64,000 nucleotides of DNA from Halosolutus halophilus. GTDB lineage: Archaea; Halobacteriota; Halobacteria; Halobacteriales; Natrialbaceae. The DNA lies in assembly GCF_022869805.1 (NCBI RefSeq), contig NZ_CP094974.1:1550001-1614000 (forward strand). Direction: 5' to 3'. Shown piece by piece: positions 25,728 to 34,921 of this stretch. The position numbers and the translations under genes are program-made. Position 1 is the stretch's first letter; every line of letters begins with the position of its first letter. The notes under the pieces were generated by a model that worked only from the letters and a program-made list of their open reading frames with translations, did not search any database and was not told the DNA's origin.

Positions 25728-26447
25728 ATGACACACTCCGACGCCGACGCGACCGCATCGCCCCTCGAGTTCGTCAGCCGAATCCTCGGCCAGGCCTGGC
25801 GGGACTTGCTGAGCGTTTACTACGCGAACACGCCGATCTGGCGGCTGCTCAAGAGCGTCGGGTTGCTCTTTTTCGGCTTCTTCTGCTGGTCGGCGTCGAA
25901 CCTCGTGCTCTCCTACGGGATCGACTGGACGATCCTCCGATACACTCGCTCATACGGATTCGTCCTCATCCTCTGGGGGCCGCTGACCCACGCCGTGATC
26001 GTCCCGCTCGTGATCCGCCTCCGGCGGAGCGCCCAGACCCCGACCCTGCGGACGATCGCCCGCCAGGGTTCGAAGATCAACATTTCGATCTTCCTGGCGA
26101 TCGTCCTCGTGCTCGGGACGTTCCCCGTCGGGCCGATGACGCTCGACTTCCAGACGACCCTCCAGGGCGGGTCGGGATCGGACGTGAATCCCGACCTGCT
26201 GTGTACCCGCTCGGACGGGGAGATCCACTGCCACCTCTCCGAGTCCGAGGGGATCGACCACGTCGTCGTGACGAGCGGCGACCGCGAGGTCGAACGAGTC
26301 GACGAACCGCCGTTCGAGTTCACGATACGGGAGGACAACCTCGAGGAGGTGGTCGGCCAGCAGGAGTTCGTCGTCGAGTTGCAGGACGAGGGCGGCGACA
26401 CGATCCGCCGATACCGTCGGTACGTGTCGTCGATCCCCGAGACCTAG
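25728..26447 (+). CDS. Conserved membrane protein with external domain, linked to heme-copper operon (239 aa)
   Basis: Three hydrophobic segments lie at about residues 38-65, 75-95 and 110-135. An external C-terminal domain of about 100 residues contains a Cys pair (LLCTRSDGEIHCHL) and a beta-rich pattern. It follows subunit I after 60 bases on the same strand. It is not a recognised heme-copper core subunit. It could be an assembly factor or an extra subunit (position of cbaE in Natronomonas-type operons), but homology to CbaE cannot be shown by eye. Function unknown. Confidence 0.7.
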   Translation: MTHSDADATASPLEFVSRILGQAWRDLLSVYYANTPIWRLLKSVGLLFFGFFCWSASNLVLSYGIDWTILRYTRSYGFVLILWGPLTHAVIVPLVIRLRRSAQTPTLRTIARQGSKINISIFLAIVLVLGTFPVGPMTLDFQTTLQGGSGSDVNPDLLCTRSDGEIHCHLSESEGIDHVVVTSGDREVERVDEPPFEFTIREDNLEEVVGQQEFVVELQDEGGDTIRRYRRYVSSIPET

Positions 26448-26540
26448 CCGCCGGATCGGCGGTGCCGCAAAGCAGCGCCACGTTCGTCGAGTAGCGGCTC
26501 TGCACGGCTCGAACTCGCGTCTCGACGTGCGATTCTCCGA

Positions 26541-27356
26541 CTACGTCGATCCGGGTTCGATTCCGAACTCCCGGTCGAGCAACTCGTCCCATTCGTCCGC
26601 GCCGATCGATCGCTCGCATCGCAGGCGGCCCTCGGTGCGGATCACCGCGTCGGGGCGCAGTTTGACGTGCCCGCGGTCGGTCGCCATCGATACGACGGGA
26701 TCGCCGGTGAACGGCGATTCCGGTGCCGCGACGAGGTGGTCGGGGGTCGCCGCGAAGTAGCTCGAATCGCGGGGCGTCGTCGCGAAGACGTAGCGATCGG
26801 TCCACGCCTCGTCGCCCGGCTCCCGGTACTGGGTCGCGAAGTCCGCGTCCGGTCGATCGCGCTCGACGACGCGCCACTCGACGCCCGCCTCGTCGACGCG
26901 TCCCTCCCGGTCCCCGGAAAGCGCGATCGGCCGACGCATCGTCGGGGTTCCCATCCCGACGTCGACGACGTATCGACGCCCGTCCGATAGGGTGACGAGC
27001 GTGCTCCGGTGGGCGGCGGGAAGTCCAGGCTCCCCGTCGCTGACGACCCGCGCGGCGACCGCATCGACGTCGAAGCCGAGTCCGTCGAGCAGCCAGGCGA
27101 AGAGGCTGTTGAGTTCGTAGCAAAACCCGCCGCGTCGGCGCTCGACGATCTTCTCGTAGAGCGGGTCGATCTGCACGGAGATTCCGTCGCCCTCGAACCG
27201 ATCGAACGGATCGCCGGCGACGGCCAGCGTCTCGAACGGGACCGACGTCACGTGCGCCCGCTGCAAGCGCTCGAGGGCAGCTCCGTCACGATCGGGGCGT
27301 CGATCCGGGTCGAGACCGATGCGATCGAGGTATCGGGCGTGCGTCCGCGAAACCAT
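26541..27356 (-). CDS. Arylamine N-acetyltransferase family protein (271 aa)
   Basis: The catalytic triad is readable: Cys in RRGGFCYELN (about residue 83), His in AAHRSTLV and Asp in VVDVGMGTP. The N-terminal DRIGLDP and the RAHVTSVPFETL segment are also family-typical. These enzymes transfer an acetyl or related acyl group from CoA to arylamines or hydrazines. ATG at 27356 is preferred because the upstream open frame is not conserved. It lies between the heme-copper operon and copA without apparent functional tie. Confidence 0.88.
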   Translation of the reverse strand: MVSRTHARYLDRIGLDPDRRPDRDGAALERLQRAHVTSVPFETLAVAGDPFDRFEGDGISVQIDPLYEKIVERRRGGFCYELNSLFAWLLDGLGFDVDAVAARVVSDGEPGLPAAHRSTLVTLSDGRRYVVDVGMGTPTMRRPIALSGDREGRVDEAGVEWRVVERDRPDADFATQYREPGDEAWTDRYVFATTPRDSSYFAATPDHLVAAPESPFTGDPVVSMATDRGHVKLRPDAVIRTEGRLRCERSIGADEWDELLDREFGIEPGST

Positions 27357-27455
27357 GTTCGTCCACGAAACGTGATTCTCGCGACGCTTAGGTTCTCGCT
27401 GAAGCGCATTCACGTAAGTATCCCGACACTACCCGGGGCCTCGATCGATCTGGCC

Positions 27456-29933
27456 TCACCGATCGTCGTCAAGCACCGACCGCGAGGAGTTGGCGACGAC
27501 GATCGCGCTGCTGGTCGCCATCGCGACGGCCGCGAAGAGCGGGTTGATCAGGCCCGCCGCGGCCAGCGGGATCGCGACGGCGTTGTACAGCAGCGCCCAG
27601 CCGACGTTCTCGCGGATGCGCCGTCGGGTGGCCGCGGCGAGATCGAAAACGGAGCGGACGGCGCGGAGGTCGCTCGCGGTCACGACCGCGTCGGCGGCGT
27701 CGGTCGCGCGGGCCGTCCCGCTCCCGAGCGCGATCCCGACGTCGGCCGCGGCCAGCGCCGGGGCGTCGTTCGTCCCGTCGCCGACCATCGCCGTCACCCC
27801 TTCCCGGGAGAGGCGCCGGACGGTCTCGACCTTTCCGTCGGGCGGGACGCCCGCGAAGACGCGATCGACCGCCGGATGCTCGCGGAAGGTCGCCGTCGCG
27901 GCCTCGTCGTCGCCGGTCAGTACGACCACCTCGCGATCGGAAACGGACTCGAGGACCGATCGCCACTCCGATCGCGTCCGATCGCCGACGACGGCGACGG
28001 CCCGCGCTCGTCCGCCGTATCCGATCGCGACGGGGAGTCGGCCCCGGGACCGAGCATCCGCAACGGCCGATTCGAGGTCGTCCGGCAACGGCCCGACGAG
28101 CCGCTCGACGAGTGCGGACGTCCCGACGACGACGCGATCGCCGTCGCGGGGTTCGTCGCCGCCGCTGTACCACGCCCCCTCGATCGTCGCGCTCACGCCC
28201 TCGCCAGGGTGGCGTTCGAAGTCGGTCACCTCGAGGGTGCACTCGCCTGCGGTTCCCCCGTCGTCGGCCGAGGGTTCGAGACGGCCGCCGTCGGCAGTGA
28301 TTCGATCTCCGTTCGCGTCGTAGGCCGCCGCGTGCGCCACGATCGCGTCGGCGACGGGGTGTTCGGATCGGCGCTCGACGGCCGCGGCGGGTTCGATCGC
28401 GGCGGCGTCCCCGTGGACCTCGAGCACCGTCATCTCGCCCGCCGTCAGCGTGCCGGTCTTGTCGAAGACGATCGTCTCGACGGCCGGCGCCGACTCGAAC
28501 AGGGTTGCGTTCGCGACGACGATTCCGCGCTCCAGGGCGTCGCGAAGGCCGGAGGCGACCGCCAGCGGCGTCGCCAGCCCCATCGCGCAGGGACAGGAGA
28601 CGACGAGCACCGTCAGCCCGGTCAGCACCGCGTCCGCGACCGGCGTCCCCGTCGCGAGTCGCCAGCCCGTGACGACGACCGCGAGCGCCAGGACGAACGG
28701 GACGAAGATCGTCGCGAGGCGGTCCGCCAGCCGCTGGACCCCCGGCGTCGCGCTCTGGATCTCCCACATGAGCGTCGCGATGCGATCGAGCGTGCTCTCG
28801 GCGTCCTCGCCGACCGCGACGACGAGCGCGCTGTCGGTCACGATCGACCCGCCGACGACGCTATCGCCCGGCCGCTTCGTGACCGGCAGGGATTCCCCGG
28901 TGAGCACGGACTCGTCGACGGCCGCCGCCCCGTCGAGTACCGTGCCGTCGACGGGAATCCGCTCGCCGGGCCTGACGAGGACCTCGTCGCCCGGCGCGAG
29001 CCGATCGACCGGCACCGTCTCGGTCCCGGTCCCGTCGGCGTTTCGGCGGGTCGCCTCGCGGACCTGCGCGGCGGTCACGTCCGCGAGCAGGTCGGTCGCC
29101 CGGCGCTTGATCCGGCGCTCGTAGTAGGTACCGAGGCTGACGATCATGATCACGGCGACGGTGACGTCGTAGTAGAGGTGGGTACTGCCCGTCACCAGCG
29201 CGACCGTGCTGTAGGCGTAGGCCGACGTCGCCGCGATCGCGATCAGGAGATCCATGTTCGGCTGGCCGACCCGCAGGCTCACGTACGCGCCGCGGAGGAC
29301 GGGATAGCCGGTGTAGAACAGCACGCCGCCGGCGAACAGCCCGATCATCGCGAACGGGAGGGTGGTTCCGAGCGGCGAGGTCGCGTCGACCGAGAGAATA
29401 CCCGTCTCGATCCCGACGTAGCTCGGGTAGAGGTAGAACAGGTACCACGGCATGACGAGCATCGCCAGGAACCCGCCGACCAGCAGCCGCTGGACGAGGT
29501 CCTCGTCGGCACGCGCGTCGTGTCCGTCGCCGTCGCGGACCCGTGCCTCGTAGCCGTAGCCCGAGATGACGGCCGGAAGGTCGGGCTCCGCCAGCCGATC
29601 GGGATCGTAGACGACGCGAGCGGTGTCCGTCGCGTAGCTCGCCTCGACGGTCTCGATTCCGTCTTCACCCTCGCCCAGCAGGGAGACGAACCCCTCGCAG
29701 GTCGAACAGTGCATCCCGTCGACCGCGAGGAACGCCTCCGCTTTCCCGTCGGGTACCTCCCGATCGGCGGTCTCCGCCGCCCGATCGACGACGCGCTCGC
29801 GATCGACGTCGTCGACCGTCTCCAGCGTCGCGCTCACCTCGAGACAGCCCCGACAGCAGAAACTCCCCTCGACGTCCGCCGCGGTCACCGGCGACTCCGG
29901 CGTCGGGAGGCCACAGAGCGAGCAGGAACTCAT
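27456..29933 (-). CDS. copA: Copper-exporting P1B-type ATPase, FixI/CcoI/CopA-like (825 aa)
   Basis: An N-terminal Cys-rich region (CxxC at 4-7, CCxxC at 26-30) is followed by one heavy-metal domain with GMHCSTC (73-79). Eight helices surround the core. TGES is at 345-348, the transport motif CPC at 447-449, phosphorylation DKTGTLT at 491-497, SEHP near 523 and GDGTNDAP toward the end. The combination of a zinc-ribbon-like N-terminus and a single HMA matches the FixI/CcoI subgroup that supplies exported copper for heme-copper enzyme assembly. A near-consensus NarO-type palindrome 43 bases before the start supports co-regulation with nirK and the CuA enzyme. Confidence 0.93.
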   Translation of the reverse strand: MSSCSLCGLPTPESPVTAADVEGSFCCRGCLEVSATLETVDDVDRERVVDRAAETADREVPDGKAEAFLAVDGMHCSTCEGFVSLLGEGEDGIETVEASYATDTARVVYDPDRLAEPDLPAVISGYGYEARVRDGDGHDARADEDLVQRLLVGGFLAMLVMPWYLFYLYPSYVGIETGILSVDATSPLGTTLPFAMIGLFAGGVLFYTGYPVLRGAYVSLRVGQPNMDLLIAIAATSAYAYSTVALVTGSTHLYYDVTVAVIMIVSLGTYYERRIKRRATDLLADVTAAQVREATRRNADGTGTETVPVDRLAPGDEVLVRPGERIPVDGTVLDGAAAVDESVLTGESLPVTKRPGDSVVGGSIVTDSALVVAVGEDAESTLDRIATLMWEIQSATPGVQRLADRLATIFVPFVLALAVVVTGWRLATGTPVADAVLTGLTVLVVSCPCAMGLATPLAVASGLRDALERGIVVANATLFESAPAVETIVFDKTGTLTAGEMTVLEVHGDAAAIEPAAAVERRSEHPVADAIVAHAAAYDANGDRITADGGRLEPSADDGGTAGECTLEVTDFERHPGEGVSATIEGAWYSGGDEPRDGDRVVVGTSALVERLVGPLPDDLESAVADARSRGRLPVAIGYGGRARAVAVVGDRTRSEWRSVLESVSDREVVVLTGDDEAATATFREHPAVDRVFAGVPPDGKVETVRRLSREGVTAMVGDGTNDAPALAAADVGIALGSGTARATDAADAVVTASDLRAVRSVFDLAAATRRRIRENVGWALLYNAVAIPLAAAGLINPLFAAVAMATSSAIVVANSSRSVLDDDR

Positions 29934-29975
29934 TCCACGGTGGGTACTCGTCGACGCGCCGGGTAGCCGTGGTGC

Positions 29976-29987
29976 CGAACACGTTCA
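29976..29987. promoter_or_regulatory. Near-consensus CGAA-N4-TTC site upstream of copA
   Basis: CGAACACGTTCA differs at one fixed base from the NarO-type palindrome and shares its core with the exact site at 16741. It begins 43 bases upstream of the copA ATG at 29933. Confidence 0.5.
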
Positions 29988-30024
29988 CCCCGACCGACGA
30001 CCGACCGCTCGAATCGATCGCGCG

Positions 30025-30468
30025 TCACGGTCGACCCCGCCGTCCGCGGAGGCCGCGGGTCACTGCGAGGCGCCACGGGACGACGAACCAGAGCCCGAGG
30101 GCGGCGTTGACGAGCAGGAACTCCGGAGGCGCACCGCCGGGGAAAACGGACGACGAGCGGATCGCGCCGCCGAGCAGCGACGCGACGATCCACGTGAGGC
30201 CGACGATGGCCACCGTCCGTCGGGCCGAGCCGAGTACCCGGCCGCGATACGCACCGAAGAGCGCGGCGACGATTCCCCACCCGATCAGGAACGGGATCGC
30301 GGTACGGAGGGTGTGGACCGGGAACTCCCAGGGGGCCATGCCGTGGCTGTACAGGCCGGTGCCGACGAACGCCGTGACGACGAGTGTATCGGCGACGGCG
30401 AGGGTAACGACCAGCGGTACGGAAGCGACTCGACCGACCGACTCCGGACGCGAGTGAGATTCGACCAT
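30025..30468 (-). CDS. DUF3054 family membrane protein (147 aa)
   Basis: Four hydrophobic segments with the family's ADTLVVTAFVG start and the central TAIPFLIGWGIVAALFGAYRG segment. DUF3054 proteins are small actinobacterial and haloarchaeal membrane proteins of unknown role. ATG at 30468 puts the first helix close to the N-terminus. The gene is upstream of copA on the same strand with 91 bases between, in which the copA promoter lies. Confidence 0.8.
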   Translation of the reverse strand: MVESHSRPESVGRVASVPLVVTLAVADTLVVTAFVGTGLYSHGMAPWEFPVHTLRTAIPFLIGWGIVAALFGAYRGRVLGSARRTVAIVGLTWIVASLLGGAIRSSSVFPGGAPPEFLLVNAALGLWFVVPWRLAVTRGLRGRRGRP

Positions 30469-30813
30469 GGTTCTCGGGACTCGGTCACCGCGCGTCGTGT
30501 CCGACCGAGGGACAGGAGACCGATCGACGGGACGGGAGACGCGATGAAGCGCGCCTCGGCGCCGGCGCCCCACGGTGACGTTCGGTCGAGTGGACGCGCG
30601 CCACGTATGCGGATTTGCTCCCGAACGAGTTCGGCGGACTCCCGGTCCGACCGTTCACTCCGGATTCGTAGCCGGGGAGTCACCGAAACGTCGACAACTG
30701 ACGGCGATCGCTGGCCGTGTCCGAGCCTCTCTTGGCTACTGTCTTAGCTATCGGGATCCGTCCCGAACACGTCCGGGACGAGACACAGGCCGTCCGAACC
30801 CGTACTAATACGT
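30469..30813. other. Intergenic region before the third DUF2249 gene, with two NarO-type sites
   Basis: No gene is supportable in these 345 bases. An exact palindrome CGAACGAGTTCG lies at 30622-30633, and CGAACACGTCCG, one base off consensus, at 30764-30775. The latter begins 50 bases before the DUF2249 ATG, similar to the other DUF2249 promoters. Confidence 0.5.
30764..30775. promoter_or_regulatory. Near-consensus CGAA-N4-TTCG site before third DUF2249 gene
   Basis: CGAACACGTCCG sits inside a longer imperfect dyad (CCCGAACACGTCCGGG) 39-50 bases upstream of the ATG at 30814. Confidence 0.4.
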
Positions 30814-31095
30814 ATGCAGTCACCCTCGTCCGTCATCGACCGCACCGACGCACCGTCCGATCGCCCGCCCGAGGTGATCGACGTCCGCACGCTCGGGCCG
30901 CCGGAACCGCTGAAGGAGACGCTCGAGACGCTCGCCGACCTCGACGCCGAGACGGTCCTGGTCCAGCGCAACGATCGCGCGCCGCAGTTCCTCTACCCGA
31001 AACTCGACGACCGCGGCTACGCCTACGAGACCGTCGACCTGGACGACGAAGTCGTGACTGTCATCTGGCAGGAGGACTTCGAGGAGACCCGCTGA
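30814..31095 (+). CDS. DUF2249 domain protein (93 aa)
   Basis: After a 20-residue leader the DUF2249 pattern appears: VIDVRTLGPPEPLKETLETLADL, then VLVQRNDRAPQFLYPKLDDRGY, ending VVTVIWQEDF. No Cys is present. It is the third such gene in 14 kb, and like the others it stands near a copper or nitrite gene and has a NarO-type site upstream. DUF2249 proteins accumulate around denitrification genes, and their molecular role is not known. Confidence 0.82.
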   Translation: MQSPSSVIDRTDAPSDRPPEVIDVRTLGPPEPLKETLETLADLDAETVLVQRNDRAPQFLYPKLDDRGYAYETVDLDDEVVTVIWQEDFEETR

Positions 31096-31259
31096 ACAGC
31101 GTAGTACACCCGATCGGATTCGCAAGCGAGAGTGTCGCTCCCCGCGCCCGGTACTGGTGTTCTCCGCCACGGTAGCTGCTGCGCTACCGTCATCATTCAT
31201 CGAGGACCGTCGGCCAGATACGCGAGCTAATTGAATGGGAAAGACCTTAGATACTATAT

Positions 31260-31284
31260 CTGTCTACTAGTCTAGTAGAGACAG
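31260..31284. promoter_or_regulatory. 25-base imperfect palindrome overlapping the ABC operon start
   Basis: The arms ctgtctactag (31260-31270) and ctagtagagacag (31272-31284) are inverted with a two-base insertion in the right arm. A TATA-like tract (ttagatactata) ends just before it, so the palindrome would cover the transcription start, and it ends four bases before the ATG at 31289. This is the usual position of a repressor operator in archaea. Confidence 0.6.
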
Positions 31285-31288
31285 ACTT

Positions 31289-32245
31289 ATGCCCTCCATC
31301 CAGACGAACGGATTGACGAAACGATTCGGCAACGACGTCGTCGCCGTCGACGACCTCGATCTCACCATCGAAGCCGGTGAGATCTTCGGCTTTCTCGGGC
31401 CCAATGGCGCCGGGAAGTCGACGACGATCAATATGTTGCTCGATTTCATCAGGCCGACGGCGGGCTCAGCTCGGGTCCTCGGGATGGACGCCCAGACGGA
31501 AGCCGCCACGATCCGGGAGCGCATCGGCGTCCTACCGGAAGGATACGCGTTCGACGACTATCTGACCGGCCGCGAGTACGTCGAGTGGGCTATCGAAACG
31601 AAGGCTGCCGACGACGATCCCGACGAGATACTCGAGACCGTCGGGATCCGCGAGGACGCGGACCGGACGGCTGCCAGCTATTCCACGGGAATGCAACAGC
31701 GTCTCGCCTTCGGGATGGCCCTGATCGACGATCCCGACCTCCTCGTCCTCGACGAACCGTCGGCAGGACTCGATCCCAACGGCATCCAGCGCATGCGATC
31801 GATAATCCGTGATCGGGCCGACGACGGGACGACCGTCTTCTTTTCGAGTCACCTCCTCTCCGAGGTCGAGGCCGTCTGCGATCGAGTCGGCGTCATGAGC
31901 GAGGGCGAACTCGTCGCTATGGATACGATCTCGGATCTGCGGGAGAAGGCGGGCGGCCGCGCGAGCATCGAACTCGAGTGTGCGGTGGCACCGGCGGCAG
32001 AGGGTGTCGAGGCGATCGACGGCGTCGCCGAGGTGGTCGTCGAGGAGACGACGCTGACCGCATACTGTACGGATCCAGCGGCCAAGGCCGACGTGGTTCG
32101 ATGCGTCGACGAGCGAGCCGACGTCGTGGACATCTTCGTCGACGAGACGTCGCTCGAAGACCTGTTCAACCAGTATACCGGCGGTGGGCGCGACGGGATG
32201 GCCGACGGGGAGGTAGACGGTCGCTCTCAGGAGGTGTCGGTATGA
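31289..32245 (+). CDS. ABC-2 type transporter ATP-binding protein (318 aa)
   Basis: Walker A (GPNGAGKSTT), the ABC signature (YSTGMQQRLAFG) and Walker B (LLVLDEP) are intact, and the C-terminal 80 residues form the acidic tail common to drug or NosF-like ATPases. It powers the permease encoded next, with which it overlaps by four bases. Substrate is unknown. NosF-like function in nitrous oxide reductase maturation is conceivable from the setting, but no nosZ is in the window and generic export is equally likely. Codon use is slightly less GC-biased than in the flanks. Confidence 0.9.
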   Translation: MPSIQTNGLTKRFGNDVVAVDDLDLTIEAGEIFGFLGPNGAGKSTTINMLLDFIRPTAGSARVLGMDAQTEAATIRERIGVLPEGYAFDDYLTGREYVEWAIETKAADDDPDEILETVGIREDADRTAASYSTGMQQRLAFGMALIDDPDLLVLDEPSAGLDPNGIQRMRSIIRDRADDGTTVFFSSHLLSEVEAVCDRVGVMSEGELVAMDTISDLREKAGGRASIELECAVAPAAEGVEAIDGVAEVVVEETTLTAYCTDPAAKADVVRCVDERADVVDIFVDETSLEDLFNQYTGGGRDGMADGEVDGRSQEVSV

Positions 32246-33138
32246 GCCTGCGCACTGTCGCGAAGAAGGATTTTACTGGGGCACGGCGGTCGCGAACGCT
32301 CTGGACTGCGGCAACCCTGCTCGGATTGATCGCCGTGTTACTGGCTTACGTCAACCAGGGCCACAGGCAAACCGATGCAGAAGCCGTCCAGGGGCTGTTT
32401 CAGATGATAACACAGGTGCTGGCAGTATTGCTCCCCATCGTCGCGCTGACTGGGAGTTACCTCGCCATCGCCGGGGAACGAGAAAGTGGCGGGATCAAGT
32501 TCCTGCTCTCCTTGCCGAATACGAGACGTGACGTTTTCGCTGGAAAGCTCCTGAGCCGTATCGGCATCGTCGCTTCGGGTGTCGTCTTCATGTTTATCGC
32601 CGCCAGCAGTGTGTCACTGACGAAACACGGTGCCTTCCCCGTCGGCGTCGTCTTGGGCACGCTCCTGATGACGATCGTCTACGGCTCGGTGTTCGTCAGC
32701 ATCGCCGTCTCGATGTCGGCCGCAGCAGCCTCTCGAAGCCGCGCGATCGCCGGAGCGCTCGCGTCGTATTTCGTTCTCGTCATTCTCTACGTATTCCCCG
32801 TGATCCAGGTCAAAACCATCGTTCGAGGGATTCACGCGTCTATCCTCGGCATGGAGAGCAACCCCGATCTCTACAACGCCGTCCAGTACACGAGTCCATA
32901 CCTCGCGTATCGAAAAGCGATAAATCTCGTGGTCCCCGACGGGCTGGAACAGCGGTTGTTCCGGGACAGCGCGAGAAACGTCGACGCCGCCGCGAACGTG
33001 GGGAGAGGCGCTACCGAGGTCGACCTCGACCTCCCGTTCTACCTGACCGACGAGTTCTCACTCGTCATTCTGGCGCTCTGGCTCGTCGTCCCGTTGCTCG
33101 TGGGGTACTGGGCGTTCGAGCGAGCTGATCTGGAGTGA
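32242..33138 (+). CDS. ABC-2 type transporter permease (298 aa)
   Basis: ATG at 32242 overlaps the ATPase stop (ATGA). About six membrane helices are readable, and the N-terminal MSLRTVAKKDFTGARRSRTLW and the ESGGIKFLLSLPNTRRDVFAGK segment are typical of the NosY/ABC-2 permease family of haloarchaea. A large external loop lies between the last two helices. It forms the transport pore for the ATPase encoded upstream. Confidence 0.88.
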   Translation: MSLRTVAKKDFTGARRSRTLWTAATLLGLIAVLLAYVNQGHRQTDAEAVQGLFQMITQVLAVLLPIVALTGSYLAIAGERESGGIKFLLSLPNTRRDVFAGKLLSRIGIVASGVVFMFIAASSVSLTKHGAFPVGVVLGTLLMTIVYGSVFVSIAVSMSAAAASRSRAIAGALASYFVLVILYVFPVIQVKTIVRGIHASILGMESNPDLYNAVQYTSPYLAYRKAINLVVPDGLEQRLFRDSARNVDAAANVGRGATEVDLDLPFYLTDEFSLVILALWLVVPLLVGYWAFERADLE

Positions 33139-33143
33139 TTCCG

Positions 33144-33716
33144 ATGATCCGACGCAACCAACTCGGTACGGCACTGGTCGTCCTCGCACTCCTCCTCTTT
33201 ACCGTCCCGGCTCTCTTCCCGGTACAGGCGGAGTTGAGTCACGACACCACGGCTGTCACCTTCGACGGCCGCGAACAACTCGAAGAGCAAGGGATCGAGA
33301 TCATCCACTACGGGAATCTCTCCGATCGGGGACAGGAACTGTACGTCGAAACGCTCGAAACCGGTGGCGAGTACCGCGTCCCGCCATCACAGGGCGCACC
33401 AGAATTCGACTATCTGACCGGTGCAGAACGTCAACAGGTCAGGGAAGAGGATCCAGAGGGGCGCCACGGCGTCGTTGCTATCGAACGCCCCGAGGATGCC
33501 GACATCCCGCCGGCGGACGAACCGTTCGACCGGGTCCCGGAGGAGAACGATGAAGAGGCCGAACCGCACCGCGAACAGGTGAAGCGATACGATCTCATGG
33601 AGATTTCGAAGGGGCCGCCACCGCTCGGTGCGACGCCGCAGTTAGTCCGTCTCGTCGCGGCGCTACTCGCGGTCCTCTCGTTCGGTATCGGTGGGTACCT
33701 GCTGTCCTCGAAGTGA
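33144..33716 (+). CDS. Membrane-anchored hypothetical protein in ABC operon (190 aa)
   Basis: One N-terminal helix (ALVVLALLLFTVPALF) and one C-terminal helix (LVAALLAVLSFGIGGYLL) bracket an acidic external domain of about 120 residues without Cys or recognised motifs. ATG at 33144 is six bases after the permease stop and is preceded by GGAG; a GTG at 33135 overlapping the permease is possible. By position it is an accessory external part of the ABC transporter. Function unknown. Confidence 0.75.
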   Translation: MIRRNQLGTALVVLALLLFTVPALFPVQAELSHDTTAVTFDGREQLEEQGIEIIHYGNLSDRGQELYVETLETGGEYRVPPSQGAPEFDYLTGAERQQVREEDPEGRHGVVAIERPEDADIPPADEPFDRVPEENDEEAEPHREQVKRYDLMEISKGPPPLGATPQLVRLVAALLAVLSFGIGGYLLSSK

Positions 33717-33847
33717 CCGTCATTTGCAGGAGATCACGCAGAATCTCCTTGCCTGTTTTACAGCGACGAGTCGGTTTCAGATCGCGGTTTGGCTCGTGAC
33801 ATCCGGTTCTGATTCGATGGGACGACTCGTGGCGATCACCGGGCGCG

Positions 33848-34759
33848 TCAGTTCGTCTCGTCCAAGTGCGCGACGAGCAGTTCGGTCAGCCGTTCCGGCC
33901 GTTCGTGCTGGACCCAGTGGCTCGTCTGGGGCAGGAGTTCGAGGCGACCGTCGTCACAGTATCGGTGGCCCTCGACGGCCAGTTCCGGAACGAGTGCGGT
34001 GTCGTCTTCGCCCCAGACGACGAGCGTCGGCGCTGTGACGCGCTCCCGTAACGGACGCGGCGGGTACCGGGCGGCGGCCCGGTACCAGTTGAGCATTCCG
34101 GTGAGCGCACCGTCCTGACCCCAGGCTCGACGGTAGTGAGCTAGCACCTCGTCGGGGAACGTCCCTGGCGCGGACGTCTCGCGGAGTGCCCGTTCGAGAA
34201 CGGCGAAATCGGCCACTCGACAGGCGAATTCCGGCAGTACGGGAAGCTGGAAGGCCATCGCGTACCAGCTTCGCCGCAACTGCTCCGGGTTCGATCGCAG
34301 TTGCTCGCGGTAGGCCGCCGGATGCGGCGCGTTGACGATCGCGAGTCGATCGACGACGTCCGGAGAGCGAAGCCCGAGATCCCAGGCGACGGCACCGCCC
34401 CAGTCGTGGCCGACGACATGGGCCGACTCGTGCCCCTCGGTGTCGACGAGTTCGACGACGTCTCGCGCGACGGTACGTTGCTGGTACGCCCGGACGGATC
34501 CCGGTTTCTCGCTCAGGTTGTATCCCCGCTGGTCGGGGACGAGGACGCGGAAGCCGGCCTCGACCAGCGGTTCGATCTGGGTTCGCCAGCCGTACCAGAA
34601 CTCGGGGAACCCGTGGAGCAAGACGACGAGCGGATCGTCCTCGTCGCCGGCCGCCACGACGTGGAGTCGAACGCCGTTGACGGTTCGGTACGTCGACTCG
34701 ACGTCGAGCGCCGACAGCAACGACGCGTCGGTCCCAGCCGAAAGGGGCGTCGAACCCAT
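33848..34759 (-). CDS. Alpha/beta-hydrolase, epoxide-hydrolase-like (303 aa)
   Basis: Oxyanion segment HGFPEFWYGW, nucleophile elbow G-H-D-W-G-G with Asp as nucleophile, and a C-terminal SHWVQHE His are the epoxide hydrolase/haloalkane dehalogenase pattern. The proton-donor Tyr of the cap domain may be one of those in the WYRAAARYP segment. The substrate cannot be told. It is divergent from nirK2 with 162 bases between. Confidence 0.88.
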   Translation of the reverse strand: MGSTPLSAGTDASLLSALDVESTYRTVNGVRLHVVAAGDEDDPLVVLLHGFPEFWYGWRTQIEPLVEAGFRVLVPDQRGYNLSEKPGSVRAYQQRTVARDVVELVDTEGHESAHVVGHDWGGAVAWDLGLRSPDVVDRLAIVNAPHPAAYREQLRSNPEQLRRSWYAMAFQLPVLPEFACRVADFAVLERALRETSAPGTFPDEVLAHYRRAWGQDGALTGMLNWYRAAARYPPRPLRERVTAPTLVVWGEDDTALVPELAVEGHRYCDDGRLELLPQTSHWVQHERPERLTELLVAHLDETN

Positions 34760-34832
34760 ACGGAGGTATTGCACGCGACGCGATTTCAATACCGGGCAGC
34801 GTTCGCACCGCCTCTCACCGTAGCTCCGCCGC

Positions 34833-34844
34833 CGAACATGTTCC
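34833..34844. promoter_or_regulatory. Near-consensus CGAA-N4-TTC site upstream of nirK2
   Basis: CGAACATGTTCC contains a perfect ten-base palindrome GAACATGTTC and differs from CGAA-N4-TTCG at one base. It begins 89 bases before the nirK2 ATG. Confidence 0.5.
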
Positions 34845-34921
34845 GGGGTTTTCTTTCTCCGAGGGAATCGCCGAGGGGACTGAACGGGTACAGGGAATAG
34901 ATAGAACCGAGGAGAAGTACA

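Noticed and set aside
23828-26494. 888-codon frame overlapping the heme-copper operon in another frame
   Set aside because: Arg/Pro-rich, overlaps three well-supported genes, no motif.
27009-29966. Very long plus-strand open frame opposite copA
   Set aside because: Arg/Asp-rich shadow of the copA coding strand, caused by high GC and RNY-type codons; no family motifs.
30622-30633. Exact CGAACGAGTTCG as a functional site for the DUF2249 gene
   Set aside because: It lies about 180 bases before the start, beyond the spacing of the other sites, so it was kept only as part of the region description; the nearer variant at 30764 is more likely to act.
31289-33716. nosDFY genes for nitrous oxide reductase maturation
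   Set aside because: ATPase and permease are ABC-2 type in general, but no nosZ, nosD or nosL is present, so the name cannot be supported.
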